From Metridium senile (Eukaryota > Cnidaria > Anthozoa > Actiniaria > Metridiidae): a DNA stretch of 64,000 nt. The position numbers and the translations under genes are program-made. The notes beneath the pieces are model-generated. The model searched no databases and was not told the DNA's origin. It saw nothing but the letters and a program-made list of their open reading frames with translations. The stretch spans positions 3,586,556 to 3,650,555 of the forward strand of contig OX459105.1 in the NCBI GenBank assembly GCA_949775045.1. Reading direction: 5' to 3'. Shown here piece after piece: positions 32,885 through 48,300 of this stretch (positions are counted from its first letter, which is position 1; the number at the start of each line of letters is the position of its first letter).

Positions 32885-35800
32885 TTAATGTGATTGTTTT
32901 GGTTGTGATCATTGTGATAATTAATGATGATGGTGATGATCAGTAGAATGATAATAAGCAATAATTGTTACAGTGGAATTAGAAAAAAATAGTTTCAGAT
33001 GATGACAATGATGATAATGAGCAAGATGCTGATCAATCAATCAATCAATCAATCAATGTTTATTTAGTACCAATATTTTACAATTATAATAATAATAATA
33101 TGATAGTATACACTGCTTTTGTGGTACATGCCAGCTGTAGTAGCTTTGGACTAGTCGAGACAGCTGGCATATTCCTAGTTATTTAAACAATTTAAGTCAT
33201 GGAAGTTTGACGTTTTAAGGAGAAAAAAATAATAAATATATCAATAAGTACATATTTAATTGAGTAAAGTAATTTAACGATGATGATATTGGTGATAATG
33301 ATGCCAGTCTTATGATGTTAATGGTAGATGATAATAATGATGATGATGATAAGGACATGTTACAGTGGAATTAGAAAAAATTAGTTTCAGATGATGATGA
33401 TAATGATGATAATGAGCAAGATGATGATGATATTGGTGGTGATGATTCCAGTCTTATGATGATAATGGTAGATGATAATAATAATAAAGATGATGATAAG
33501 GACAAGTAACAAGTCCTAACATGCTGTTAATGTTGTGTTTTTGTACCAGGTTCTTAACATGGATATCACAGGTTTTCCTATGCCTGATGTCAATATTATT
33601 GGTAGGTTTGTGTGCTCTAAAATGTATACAGGACAACTAATTAAGCAATGCTACAATCTTTGCCAAAAGTAGTTGGCACGATTTTAGTATTTTATCTCAG
33701 AATGACTACATGTACTTCATTTATTTTGAGTATAAAAAGTTTACTCCCTTTCCCCCTGCATCAATGTTACTATTGAAATCATTGGAGTGGTAAAATACTC
33801 GTTTTTTGTACCATGTGATTGCTTCTGCATGGCCAATCATTTTGCTCAAAATTGGTCATGTGGTACAAAAAAAAAACACCCCCAAGGCCAAATTTTCAAC
33901 GGACATTTAACCACTCTAGTGATTTTCATAGTATTAAATGATAGCGCATTGATAAATGTAGGTCAACCACTTAAGCACCAAACAATGATTCTCTTCTCAA
34001 CATTCAGGGTCCCCACGGTCAGGGAAATGTCAGTGAATTTAGAATTTTTTTCAAAGTCTGGTAATTTTGATTTTGGTCAGGGGATTTTGCAATTATTAAA
34101 AAGTCAGGGAAATTTTTGTCGTCATTCTCAAATTCTTTTTGGTGATAATTATGTAATTTCACTCCTAAACAAAACTTCCCTAAGGCTCCTGATTTTTCAT
34201 TAAAAGGACTAACTAGAAGGTCATTGAAAAATTGTTTTTTGTCAGGGAAAAATCAGGGAATTTTTACTTTTTCATGTGAGTGGGAACACTGACATTGCCA
34301 AGAAGGGGTGGGGAGTAGTAGAATTTCAGCAGTGCTTAAATGACATACTAATCACATATTTTGTGCCAACACTTTTTTCAAAGATTTTAAAAAACAAAAT
34401 GAAAAAACAATTACAAACACAGATCCCATTTTAAAGTTAGTAAGTTACTTAAAATAACAAGCAAAAAATACAATGTGTTGTCATTTAATTTTAGCTGACA
34501 CACCTAACAAATCTGAACTTGGCAGACTGTTGCAGTTAATACTGGGCTGTGCAGTTAATTGTGAAGACAAACAAGGTATAAGATTAATATTATACTAAAG
34601 GAATAGAAAACATGTGAGCATGCTGTGTGCAGTAACGGTTTTAGAGCATGCAGTGTTGTCAGAACATGAGAGAAGTGTAATGAAGAAATAGAAAAAAGGC
34701 AAAAAATAGAGCATGCAGGAATTTTAAGAAGACAAGAGAAGCGTTAGGAGAAGCACCACACATAGCAGAGTGCTTCTCAATGCTTCTTGAGTTTTCTTAA
34801 AATTCCAAAGTGCTCTTTAACTCCTTAGAAAATGATCACATCCACTCAGCCAATCAGATGACTGTATTATAGTGTTCTATATCCCATAGTATTTAAATAT
34901 AATATTCCACTGGCGAGGCCTTTTGTTATTTATTGTTTTGCCCACCTCGTCAGTGAGATACTATATAGAAGTTCACAATGCATTACAAGTACTATAATTA
35001 TAGTACTATGCATCCCAGTAGACAGTGACAACCTCAAAATTTTATCGTGACCCGTCGATACGAAAAATTGATCACATGATGGACTTTTTATGTACCACGT
35101 GATGATATTCTTCTGTACCACGTGAACAAGCTTTTTCGTTTGGCGCGGGTTCACATACGATCTTCGATCGAATCATAGTGATCGAATCTTCCCACAGCTT
35201 CATTTATACTAGTACTTGAAATACTACTTTTGTTTGGCGCTTATACGTTGAAGGCAAAGATTCTCCGTATATATACGTTGAAGGCAAAGATTCTCTAGTA
35301 TAAATGAGGCCGTGGGAAGATTCGATCACTATGATTCTATCGAAGATCGTATGTGAACCCGCGTAAAACGAAAAATGTTGTTCACGTGGTACAGAAGAAT
35401 ATCATCACGTGGTACATAAAAAGTCCATCACGTGATCAATTTTTCGTATTGACGGGTCGCGATAAAATTTCGAGGTTGTCACGGTCTACTGGGATGCATA
35501 GTAAGCCATTCTTCCTGGGTATGGTCATATTCTAAGACAGTTAGATAATGAACGCTCGTGTCCTATGGGATATAGAGTCTCTCGCATTATATAGATTTAG
35601 ACTTCTATCTAATGCTCAAGACTCTATATCCCATAGGACACTCGCGTTCATCATCTAACCCTTACATAGAGCACCGCTGCCGAGTTTTCTATTTCTTTTA
35701 TAAAATATTCAGTAGTTAAAATCAAACAAATTGACGCTCTGTGCACTGTTGAGTTATAGAGAACGCTTCTCAGCCAATCAGAGCGCATGATTTATATCAA

Positions 35801-36340
35801 ATATTTTATAAAGAGAAGCACAACACATCTCAAATGTTCTAACAATCCCAAAGTGCTTTATAACTGTATACAGCACAACAATCAGGTTTTCTATTTCTTT
35901 CATAAAATACATAAATGATTCATATGCGAAATGCGCGAGCTGTGTGTTCTCTTAAGCATGCGCCTCAACCAATCATAATGTGCGATTTCAAATAGTTATT
36001 TTGTATAGTTTATTTAAAAAATTAGTGTCGCACCTAGCAAAATACATCAAGTCAATATTGAAATTAAAGCTGGTTTTGTGGTGGTAATGTATTGAAATCA
36101 GACTTGTTTTCTAAAGAATTCTAACTGATAATATAATGTAAGTATTTTCAAATGCTTAATTATTATTGTATTACAATCAATTCTGTTGAAACAAGTTAGA
36201 CACCTCACCCACTGAGGGTGCATGTTTTTTAATGGCTAGTTTATAATATTTTTGATTTATGTAAATTTCCAGAATATATTCAAGTAATAATGTCTCTAGA
36301 GGAGAGTGTACAACATGCTGTGATGAATGCTATACAAGAG
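27219..36340 (+). CDS. HOOK: HOOK exons 1-7: N-terminal Hook domain
   Basis: Exons 27219-27260, 27381-27469, 29608-29680, 30855-30905, 33550-33601, 34495-34575 and 36273-36340 encode residues 1-152. Recognisable family blocks are TTYDCLLKW at the start, EELTNGVALCECLAEIAPDWF, DNKRLRLSNLKKLIKGI, and near the end LGRLLQLILGCAVNCE and QEYIQVIMSLEESVQHAVM. The last two are the strongest Hook signature and correspond to the helix that contacts dynein light intermediate chain in studied Hooks. Intron 4 holds the 1.8 kb minisatellite. Confidence 0.93.
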
Positions 36341-39300
36341 GTATGCTGTATTGAATTACTATTATTTTCATGAATACACATAATTACTCTTAGACTTTAA
36401 TACCTGTTATTATCCAACTAGTCATAGACGAGTAAAAATATTGCAGGAGTAGGACTGGACCGAGTAAAAATATCACTGGTCTATCTAGCCCTCAAGTGAA
36501 ACAATATTTTGCATTATAAAAGAACAAAAATGTTTTGATTGGATAGTAAATAACTTATTAAACAGTTTGATATGTAATATGGCTGGATATTTTACTCGTT
36601 AACTAATAAGATATATATATTACAACCATGATTATCTTGAAATGTGACCCCAAAAGTTTGATGTCTTGTTTGCAAACTATAATCATGTGCAAAATTGTGG
36701 AGACATGACTTTTTTATGAGCATTTTTGTTTGCGTTTCAAAAAATATATACAAAATCTATCAATTTGATTTGCAAACCCCCTTCCCCCTAAGAAATGTTG
36801 ATTGGTCTTTCAAATGACAACCGTTTCACATTCCCACAATTCAACATTGATACGGGAGAGAGGGGGAAACGAAAAAATGATGATTGAAATATTTTTCATG
36901 TAAAAAAAAGAACAAATAATGTATTTTGCACATGATTGTAGCATTTCTTTGGCCATCAATCAGAATAATAAGAACAAGTTTGATCAAGTGATTCATAATT
37001 GTGCTAGATGGATCCAGTGTTGAATATAATTATGATATATACCTTATTTTAATCTGAAAAGAACATCTCATATATATATTATGTAAATACACATTTTAGA
37101 AAATCTAACTTATTTTGTGTTTTAGTTGATATCTGCAAGAGAAATGTCAGGAGTCAGCAGTGAAATATTCAAAGAATTAGAAATACAGGTAATATACATG
37201 GGAATTTATGACTGCTTTTATATTTGCACAATAAATGCCCTTTTATGTTGTCTTAGGGGTGGACCATTTGGCTTTTGAGGGGTGGGGTTGATGATTTGGT
37301 CCGTGCAGGAAATGTTTTTTTTAGCCCGCTGGCCTGCGCATGGAATTTATTTGATACAAATGCAAAGATTTGAGTGGTGATTTTGGCTTGCACAAAATTA
37401 TTTTTAAAAATCAACCCCCCCCCCCCCCCCCCCTTCCTCAAAAGCTAAAATTCCACCCCTTAGCTCCTATCAATGGTCATACAGCCTGTACACATATACT
37501 ACATTGAAGAAAAGCAGTTTTACGTGTCTGTGCAGTAAATTTAATTGTATTCTTATTATCAAAAACACTTGAAAAAACATTTTTAGAAATTCTGACTGAG
37601 ATAATACATGTGCTCTGATTGGATAGCTACCATGTTTATATCAGAGGACAGATGCACACTCTCTGATATTGTTATTTCTGTCAGTGTGTTAATTCTAGAT
37701 TCTAATTCTGTTTCTAGCATAAAAGAACATTAGATCAGTTAGCAATGGCCATGGCAGAGAAAGAAGAATTGTCACAGCGATGTCATGAACTGGATGAACA
37801 GGTAATAGAAAATCACTTATTGAGTATTATTATTATTTTGATTATCCAATTAATATTATAGAGTATAGAGTACTAAGGTGTTGACATCATAAAAAAATAT
37901 TTTCACTGTATCATATTTTTGGTTCTCAATTTTGATGGGCAATCACAAAAGATGTTCAAATTTGACCAACATCCGTCCAATAGCAGCTGAGATATGGCTA
38001 CTTGAATATATAATTTTCCCACACAAAACACTATATTTTCAGGTCTATTCCAAACTTTTGTAAACATGCCTATATGCAAATTGATGCAAATTAGTTAAAT
38101 TGGGTCTTATTAATTTATAATAGATAGTTTTTCTGCAATCTCCTACATTACTCCTGGGGATCTGTCCCTTCTGAATATAAAAATTTAACTATTAATTGAT
38201 AAAGTTATTGAAAGGTACATGTATGTCAAAGTTTTACGGATAAATTGATCAGTTATTTTGCACCCTACCTGTGTCAAATATTGGTGAGTTATTTTGCACT
38301 CTAACCGTGTCATAAATAAGTAAAAGGTGTTTAAGCCAGCAAAACAATAGGATCGTGCCATCTATTATTTACGTGCATATCCATGCAAACTGGACACGCA
38401 TAGCGTGCCGTATCATAACACACATGCGTGTGCGAACACCTTTTTACCTGAAGTCCTGTGGATGGTCACATTTGTGTCAACTATTGTATCTTTCAGATAA
38501 CTTTCCTGAGAGAATCAGAAGCTAATTTACAAGTAGAGAATGAGAGGATGAAAAGTCATATCAGCCAGTCTGACTTTAGAATTGACAGAGAAGACGAAGG
38601 GTCAGTAAAATTCTGTTCCTTGTGTTTTTCTGAATTATGTTTTTTGATTATTATTATAAAACAAGGAATACTACAAGCATTCTGATTGGGTGGCTACCAT
38701 CTTTATACTAAGTGGATGACACACTACGAATTTTCTATTGTCTTTGCATGGAGCGGATTTTGTTCGTTGTCTGAAAATCGTGAAAATTTACGTGATCTTG
38801 ATCGGCATGGTCAGTCATCGAAATCACTCAGATACTCAAATTCACTGGTAATTGGCAACGTAAAAATTTGCAATTTATATGAACATCTGTGATAAAAACA
38901 ATGATTTTTTTATTGTTCAGTTGATAAAAATGAATATACAGATCATGCTGATGTTAATGAAATTGATGGATTTGAAATAAAGTTAACAATTTAAAATAGT
39001 GAATCATCATGATGATATTGATAATGATACTTGTAGATGTTACAGTGCGACTACTGAAACCCGGGCCACCCAGACAAATTTCAAAATATATATTTTTTTA
39101 GATCAAACAAAAAAATTGAAGAGAGTTCTCACTAGTTAAGATGTTTCTTATTCAATCTTGATATATTCCGTTCACATATAATGAAAATTATTAGCATTTT
39201 AAGCAAAAAGGTCAAACATTTGTGGAGATTCTATTGTTCATATTCTCAATCGTGATTGGATGATAATGTTTTGGTGGTCCCGGTTTCAGTAGTCGCACTG

Positions 39301-42300
39301 TAATATGCACATGTGTGAACGCTCCTTTATACTCCTCTTTTAATTCGTAGTTTAATCGGTTGTTTACAAGATCTGTAGAAATATACTTAGAGAGAAATAG
39401 AGAGAAAGAGAGGTTCAAACTTTATTTTGTGCACCCTGTAATAACAAGCATGCACATGTCTCTAGCTTATATACATACAATGTATGTCATAAACTATTAT
39501 CCTATCAGAGGCGGCCTATACGATTTGTGACCTACAATACTGATGGTGATATTTATATTGACTGTGACTTTAATGATGATGGCAATAATAATTATCAGTG
39601 AGGGATAATTACAAAAAGGATAACAATTTTCAGAGTTCATAAAACTTAAGCCGGTTTTATTTTAATTTGTAAACTTTACATTAGGTATTCAAGCCAAAAG
39701 TTTATCCAGTTCAAGCAACAGATTGATGATTTGAAGGAAGAAAATTTTATGTTAGAAACTGGTAAGTTATTTACAAACTGCCATCCAATTATTATATGTT
39801 TAAGGTACAAATAAATTATGTACTATTTTATCATTTACAGTTTTTGTGATCATTTATTATTAATTATAAAAAAATAAAAAAATAAAAAATTAATTATGAA
39901 AATATAATATTTTCTATCATTCTCTACAGCAAGGGACGATTACAAAATCAAGAATGAGCAGCTGGAGAGAGACATGGAAATCCTAAATGAAAGGGTAAAG
40001 TAATATATAGATGCTGTACTCATACAAATGTAAATACTGACTGAAATGCATTGTACAACTTATTTTATTGTTGAAATCCCAATTGAATTACAATTGAACG
40101 TTGAGATATAGGAGTCATAGCCAAATCTTTCTAGCCAGTGCTTAATGTATAAAAATACTACCCCATAGGAAAGTCATTAAAATATATACATGTATTATAA
40201 TAATTACAGTTTTGATATTTGTTGTCTGTTATAGAATGAGCAACTGCAAGGACTTGCAGAAGAATCGCAGCAGCTGAAAGATGAGATGGATGTTTTACGA
40301 CACATGCAAGAGAAAGTTGTAAGTCCTTTTTTAAGTTATTGGGATGGGGCTTTTGAACTGTAAGTGTCACACACTCACTACTAGTCGAGCATCATGATTG
40401 CAGTAATTTTATACTTGACTTATAGACTGAATTGAAAATATTGTTCTTGATGGGCTAGGCCTCAAGTTCATGTTGAAAACCAATATTTTATATAGAGTTT
40501 TTTCACTTGTATGAGAGGCTAGCCTGTCAAGAACAATATTGTCTAACCGTTCTACTGTTTCAAAGCATACAATGAGTGTTCATTAATAATAAATTTTATT
40601 ACTGATCTATTTGTGATGCCAAGTGATGTGGATTTAAAATAAAGAAAACAATAAAAATTTGAAGTGCTGACAGTGTGTGTGTTCTCACTGTCATTCCTTC
40701 ACTATGGATAGAAATGTTCTAATAGTTTGGGTTCTATCTAGTATATATTATTGATAAGTATTTGCTTGTTTTAATTGTTTTTAAATTATCTCATTTTAGT
40801 CCAAATATGAATCTACTATTGACATGTACAAGAAAAAACTAGGTGAGAATTGTTAAAAATAAATGAATATTTGAAGATTCAAAATGTCTAGTATAGATTG
40901 ACTTCAAACTAAAAGTAAATCTGCCTTCTTTAAAACTATTGATCAGAAATACCTTTAGGGCTTTGTAAACTTTGAGTAAACTCCATGATTGTATAATTTT
41001 ATTATGTTTCTGAATATATTTGTTAAATTCATTCATTTATCCATTCATTCATTTATTTATCCATTTATTCATTATGTATTTCAATTTATTTATTCTTTTT
41101 TTCATTTATTCATGCATTCACTGTTATGTAGCTGTATTTATTTTATTAACTTATGTATTCATTTATTTATTCATACATTGTATATATAGCTAATTCAATT
41201 AACGTTGTCGCTTATTTGTAATGCCTAAAGCCTAATCGTCAGACCGAAAGGGATCGTGGGATATCTTTTATCGACGCGAATGAGGCGTACAAAGCATGTA
41301 AAACATTCAACGTGTATTTGCAAGGGTTCCTCAGTGGAAACAAAAACACAAATTACGGTTTAGGAATCTTTGAAACTCATGAAATTTTAAAATCCCATGA
41401 CCACTTTCGCTCTCAAGATTAGGCTTTAGGCTTGTTTCAGCGACGAAGTTAATTTAATTAGCTATATTTTAATATATATTTCACTTTTTTCATTTTTGTT
41501 CATTTATTCGCTTATCTATTTATTCACTTTCTCGTTTATATATTTATTCACTCTATTTGCTCATTTATTTATCTGTCTACTCATTCATGCATCTAATATA
41601 ATATATATTTATTATTTGCTTTGTAGAGGAGTTATCTGATATGCGTAAACAGATGAAAGCTTTAGAAGAAAAGAATGTGACCTACATGCAGGAGACCATG
41701 AATCTAGAAGAGGTTTGTAACATGCATTTCCATTCATTAATACTTCCATTTGTTTCCTTTCTTATTCACTTTACAGTGCGAATCACAAAACTGTGGGCAT
41801 CCGGCGATGCTGATTTTATAAGGGTTTTTTCATTCGATTTCAGTAAGGCCTTCGATTCAGTTCCGCATGATATTGTTTGTAAAAAGTTAAGAAATCTTGA
41901 AATCAACCCCTATATTCATAATTGGATAGTTAATTTTTTAATGGGCAGACAACAGAGGGTTGTTGTTGATGGCATTAGTACGAATTATCTTGCTATAAAT
42001 AGAGGTATTCCCCAAGGGACGGTATTGGGACCCATTCTTTTTTCGATAATGGTCAATGACATAAAGGCAGTAAATCCAACTAGTAACCTTTTGGTCAAAT
42101 ATGCAGATGATATTTCGTTAAGCGTACCTGTTGGTACTAAATTAAATCACACAGATAGCGAGATCGAGGTTAGATCTATTATGACATGGGCAGAAAATAA
42201 TCGTATGAGTTTAAACCTCGGGAAAACATGGGAAATGTTAATGAGAGGGAGAACCACAAAGGATCAGCCTGACCCGCTGCCTTTCATTAAGCGTAAATCA

Positions 42301-45300
42301 AGTTTAAGACTTTTAGGAGTCACTTTTGAGGATAGCCCAACTAGTTGGGATGAACATTTTGATTATATGTTAAATAAAGCCAGCAGTCGCCTATACATCT
42401 TGCGCGTTTGCAAATATTATGGGTTTTCAGTAGACTACTTAGATCTCCTTTTTAAGTCGTTAATTCTTTCAATTTTTACATATGCTATAGAAGTCTGGGG
42501 TGGTGCTCCTTATAATAAATATCTTAGTCGTATTGATAGATTTTTTAGTAGAGCTTTTAAATCAGGTTATACCAAAGATTGTTACTCTATATTAAGTATT
42601 TTACGGGAAAGGGATCTCAAACTTTGGGAGAAAATAAAGTCGCCAGAAAGTCCACTCTATTGTTTACTGCCACCCACCAGGAATCGTATTTTAAGAAATA
42701 GGGGCCATTCTTTCATTATACCTAGAATTAGAACTGAACGTTTTAAAAGCGTTTTTATTAATAGAAGCTTACTTAATTTTAGATAATTTATTGTAGATAA
42801 TTTTTAAATAATGTATCCTATATAAATTTATTGAATTACTATTTTTCTTATTATACATATTATATTTTTTCTTACAAATTAACTGTAAACTGAACACGTC
42901 TGTTGTCCAGTATGTACTTTTTAAATGAAATTAATAAAGACTATTATTATTATCCAGAAATATTTTAGAAATCGTATATTAACTCACAAACAACTCTAAC
43001 TACAAGTTTATCATACTACACATCAGTCAAACTTCTTGCAGTGATATAGTTGTTTCTTAGTTGTTCAACGAACAATAAACGATTTCTAAAATATTTCTGT
43101 GTGCCCACGGTTTAATGATTCGCACTGTTAGTACTTATTGACTGAGTGGGAGGGCCGTATAGGAAAAATATTTGGCTCGCGGTCACAACTTGTTGCTGCG
43201 CTCGGTCTGTACGAATGACCAAGAGCCAAATATTTTCCCATATGGCCTGACCTAAGTCAGTCAATAAGTTTTTTTATCATAATATTATGACCCACTCTTT
43301 TTAATTTAAAGGCCATTTTTGTGATGTTTCGAGTAGCTGGTCTGTACGTGTTTGTATGGACCAGGTGGAAAAAGCCGTACGGACCCATCACATTTTTCCA
43401 AAGGTTTTCTTAAGAGCCATGCAGCACCGGGCAAAATAGGGGTCATGATAATCTCATTTCCTTTCTAAACTATCAATATCTTATACAACTGATACAGTAT
43501 TGTTATCAATGCTAAATAATAATATAATTGCAATTATCTTGATAGGACCTTAGAAAGGCCAATCTCTTGAAAACCCAGCTTGATACATACAAGAAACAGG
43601 TTTGTAATCACATGTAATATAAATTTCAAAAAACGTTGAATACTGAATAGTGCATTCCAAGACCCAAAGGCATTGTAGATCTCATTAGTTTGAAATAAAA
43701 AATAAATATATATATCTTATTAGACAGTTTGATGTGTAATATGGCTGGATATTTTACGAGTGAAACGCTGTATTTTGATGAGCCTCCGGGCGAGTCAAAA
43801 TGCAAGTTAACGAGTAAAATATCCAGCCATATTACACATCAAACTGTTTAATAAGTTATTCTCTCACATGTCAAGGGTTTTATCCACTTTTCCTCTATCC
43901 GTAAAAATCAACATGTGATCAGAGTTGTGTGTTATAATATTTAATGTAGGGGGAGTGAGTGTGAGTCAGAGTCTCCCCAAATAGACTGACATGTGTGTCT
44001 TGCTAATTAGTTTATATATATTTTAGGTTGCCATATTGCCATTCAGTTTATGCTATTGTCACAAATATTATTATCATTATTTTGTAGGTTCATCAGCTAC
44101 AAGTACAAGTATCAGAATTACAAAGAAGAACAGATAGGGTACTAACTTAGATAATAATTATAACAATGTTTAACAAAATTGTTTCATAGAGGTTTATAAA
44201 GTGCAGACTTCAAAACAGTTATAGAAAGTGATTTGTTTGTCTCACAACTGTTGAAGGTTTGGACCTTGACATTTCCACGTACTGCTACTACATAACTGCT
44301 ATTAAACAGTTTATCCATTGTCTGATAAAGACTATTTAATAAGCAGTATAGGTGGACGAACAGTGGTGTATTTTGTTATGGTTTTGCCAACAAACTATTG
44401 TTATTCAAACACAGAAAATTAAAGAATCTACAGTTTGTAAAATCGTTGGCAAATTGTAGCATCACAATATCAACACTTGTAAACATTACGCTCATATCTA
44501 GGCATCAGTGTAAACGTCTCATATCCACAATGAATAACGTTTGTAATTTTAATAATATATTGGTGGTGATGGTTAAGATAATGCATTTTTGCTCTGACTG
44601 TACATATTTCTATCAATAGGCTGAGTTTGAGGCCAAGAAGGCAAAAGAAAAACTTGCCAACATAGAAGGAGAAAATGAGGTGAGACATTTACCCAACCTA
44701 TTCATGTAATTAAATTTTAATATATAACTCTTAATATCAAGGTGTGTGTATAATAGTAAACACAAAATATCATGTCTATTGCATTATTATAGACCACGAT
44801 AGAAAATATGTACATGTATAATGTAAAAGTGTATTAAGTAAGTATAAGAATGGCATATCCAAGTGTGACTTAAGCTTGTGAAGAACTATTCTTAGAATCT
44901 ATCTCATCTATTTTTATGGAATATAAATGGAAACTAGAGCAGTAAAACAAATTTAAGTGGTTATAATTTTTTTTTATGCTAAAGCTCGAAACATATCAGA
45001 AGTTAACATTTTTTACAGTGTTACAAATTTCGTTCTATTACCTATAATTTTAAGATACTATATACAACTATACTATATAACTATAATACAAACCAGCCAA
45101 AAAAGCTAAAACAAAAAAAGGTCAACCAAAGCTCTGGCCCCCATTCCTAGTCCCCTGATGACTGGGCAACAAATGGCATGGTAGATTTAACCATATTTGT
45201 ATTTCTTAACAGAGATTTAAGCATGAGAAAGAGAACCTCAAAGAACAGATTGAAGAACTAGAACTAACCCAAGCCACAGGTATATCATAACATGATGTTT

Positions 45301-48300
45301 TCAAAATTTTCACAATCTCTGTCCAGGTAGTTGTCCAAATTATTCAGAATTTATTGACCAATCAGAACACACAATCACCTGGCAGGCATATTGATACTAA
45401 CATCTGGTATAATGGTATAATAGGCGAGGTCCATGAGCACCATTTTCTAAAACAAAACATGATGGGAAACTTAGTGTTATAACATGTCAGCTAATTTAAT
45501 TTGATTTCAAAGAACTGTGAACACTTTGAGGGTTTTTTTAAATTTTTTTAACTGACGTCCCAGCAAATAAATTAGAAATAAGATTTATTATGAACACTTA
45601 GTGTATTTGAACTCACTGCTCTATTATTAGAGGGGTTGAAGCAGTAGAAGGTTCAGATAATAATACCATGAAAAAAAGTGTTCACGGTTTTAGGATCAAG
45701 CATTTTACCAACAAATAAAGGGCTAAGTTTCTCATCATGTTTTGTTTTTTTAAACTGCAAGCATTTTAGCAACAGATAAATAAGACATTGGGATATATTT
45801 TAGGAGGCATAAAATAATGCAAGGGCTCAGTTTTCCATTATACACTTAATGACTGGTCCCGAGGGAAACAGTTAGTTTTGTTTCCCGAGAATGTCAATGA
45901 AACATTGAGATTCGAGGGAAACAAAACTAACTGGTTTCCCGAGGGATCAGTCATTAAGCGTTTTGTTATATAGCTAATCATTTTAGACAACTCAATTAAG
46001 AAAATTTGAATTTTTATTCAATGCGCTGGGCACTTGTATCCCGGTCGGGATACAGTTAGATTTAACTAATATCAAGTGAGCATCTATCAACCAATGAGAA
46101 TGCTCGTTATATAGTCAAAATGATTAGCTATATAACAACATGCTTTGTTCTGGAAAATGGCGTTTATGCCTATTGTTTACCTTGGTTTGTGGTAAGGTGA
46201 TTTAATGATGTATGGCATGTCTTCTATTTCAGGGTCTTTGTCTATGTCACCTACATCTCCACCAAGCGGTGATGCCTTCTCAAATATCGCTGAAATGTCT
46301 TTACCCCCTGAAATCAAGTAAGAATTCAAAGGTTCTCTTTGCTCAACCTCATCCTTGATAACTTGTAATGTATTCTTTAGAATTTGACTACAGCAAAGAA
46401 TATATTACACCATGCTATCAAGACTGAGTTTTGAAATTGTTAATTTATAAGTTATCTTGTTTAGTTCTGTGTGTTTTAAAAGTATAAACTTCAACAATAC
46501 AAATAATTTTTGCCTCATTTACAGAGAAAAGATTGTTAGGCTTGAACATGAAAACAAAAAATTCAAAGCACATAAGAAAGACGAACAAGATGAACAGGTA
46601 ATTTAGCACTAGCTGACAGTACTGGCCAATAGGTTTACATTATTTTGTTATTAAACAAAATTGAAAAAATCAAATTCTTATCAAAAACATGGAGGTTATA
46701 AAAATTATTAAATAAAAAAATAGAACGGGCATGCTGTGTGCAGTTATAAAGTACACTGGTTTGTCAGAACACGAGAGTGTTTAAGACCTTGTCTACAAGG
46801 ATCCGGATACTTTTGAAACCGCATACTTTTTGATGCGAATCGGCCTTTTGTCCACACGAATCCAGTGAATCCGATCACCGAAACCGCATACTTTTACTTG
46901 AATCCACCGGAAACGCAGATTCATGTGGACGCAAATATTTCTATGCGATTTCAGCCGGATCGGATTCGTGTAGACGAGGCCTAAAGGAAAATGTTAAGAA
47001 GCACAATGCAAAACATTTCTCAAGTGTTCTGACATTCCCCAAGTTCTTTAACTGCACCCAGCACAGAAAGCAAGTTTTCTATTTCTTTTATAAAATACAT
47101 ATTGATCAACAGGTAAACGTGCATGCTGTGAGCTATCACAAAGCATCTAAATGCAAATATTCTAGGTTTATGCACTCACTATCCCCATCAGTAAACACGA
47201 AGGTTATTATTTTCTGAAAAAATTGAACACTCAAAGTATTCCAATAATTATACGAGTTGATTTATGGCCATACACTACTGTTTGTAGGGTTATCTTAAGC
47301 TTTCATCAGGCACCAACATCACCAGAAGAGTGAAAGGATTAACTATGCAAATGTCAAACAATCCTTCCACTCTTCTGATGATGTCGGTGCCCGATGAAAG
47401 CTTAAGATAACCCTACAAACAGTAGTGTATGGCCTTAAATCAACTCTGATAATTATATACAATTTTACTGAAGAACAACTTTAATATTATTCCAATAGTT
47501 TTTGTGATATTCTAGACACAACTTCTTCAAAGTCTTCTTGGTGATGCCAATGAAAGAAAAGACCAGCTTGAAAAGGAAAACAGGTCAGTACAATTCTTAC
47601 ATATGATATGATAATTATCGTTAACTGCCAGGTATAATTGTATATTCATTTACATTCATGAGCCTTGTGGTTTCCTACAGCCCTTTTCTATTAATATCTT
47701 TGTAATATATACAATATGAGCCACCGATCTGTATGGGATTGACAACGGCGATTTGAAGACAAGCTGTTGTTTATCGCATACAGATTGGACATGGATATTG
47801 TACAGTACTTATACAAGTCCGACATTAGTTCTTTCATATTTTACTAAAATTGTCAAGATAAAAGTAAATCTGGTGGAGAAAAAAAAGTTAAAACGTATGC
47901 AAATCAGGGCGATTTTGTGTCTAATATACAACCTTCTTCACGGACGTGATTTCTTTTGTAAAATTCTTATTAATTATTCATGAACTTTATAAATAATTAT
48001 ATATATATACAATTTTGGATGTGGCAATGTAATTAAAAAGTTGTAATTAAATTTTGTGTTTGAAAATATATTATTAGGGGGATCTCAGGGAGGGGTGCAC
48101 CCACTCCTTATACGACTTTGACCACTTTCCTTTTCAATAATTTTCCAATATACAACAGTAGAGTTTCAACATTTATATGAAGTTGAATTTATATATCCTG
48201 AATGTGGTAAACCCCCTTCTGAATGTGGTGCCCCTCTTCAAGATTATCTTGGATATGTCCCTTTGGAATTTGTACTAAATTATTTATGTGATACATCACC

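Noticed and set aside
33787..34203. 138-codon plus-strand frame in HOOK intron 5
   Set aside because: It has no domain, signal peptide or splice logic, and lies between well-defined HOOK exons; low-complexity intron sequence is the simpler reading.
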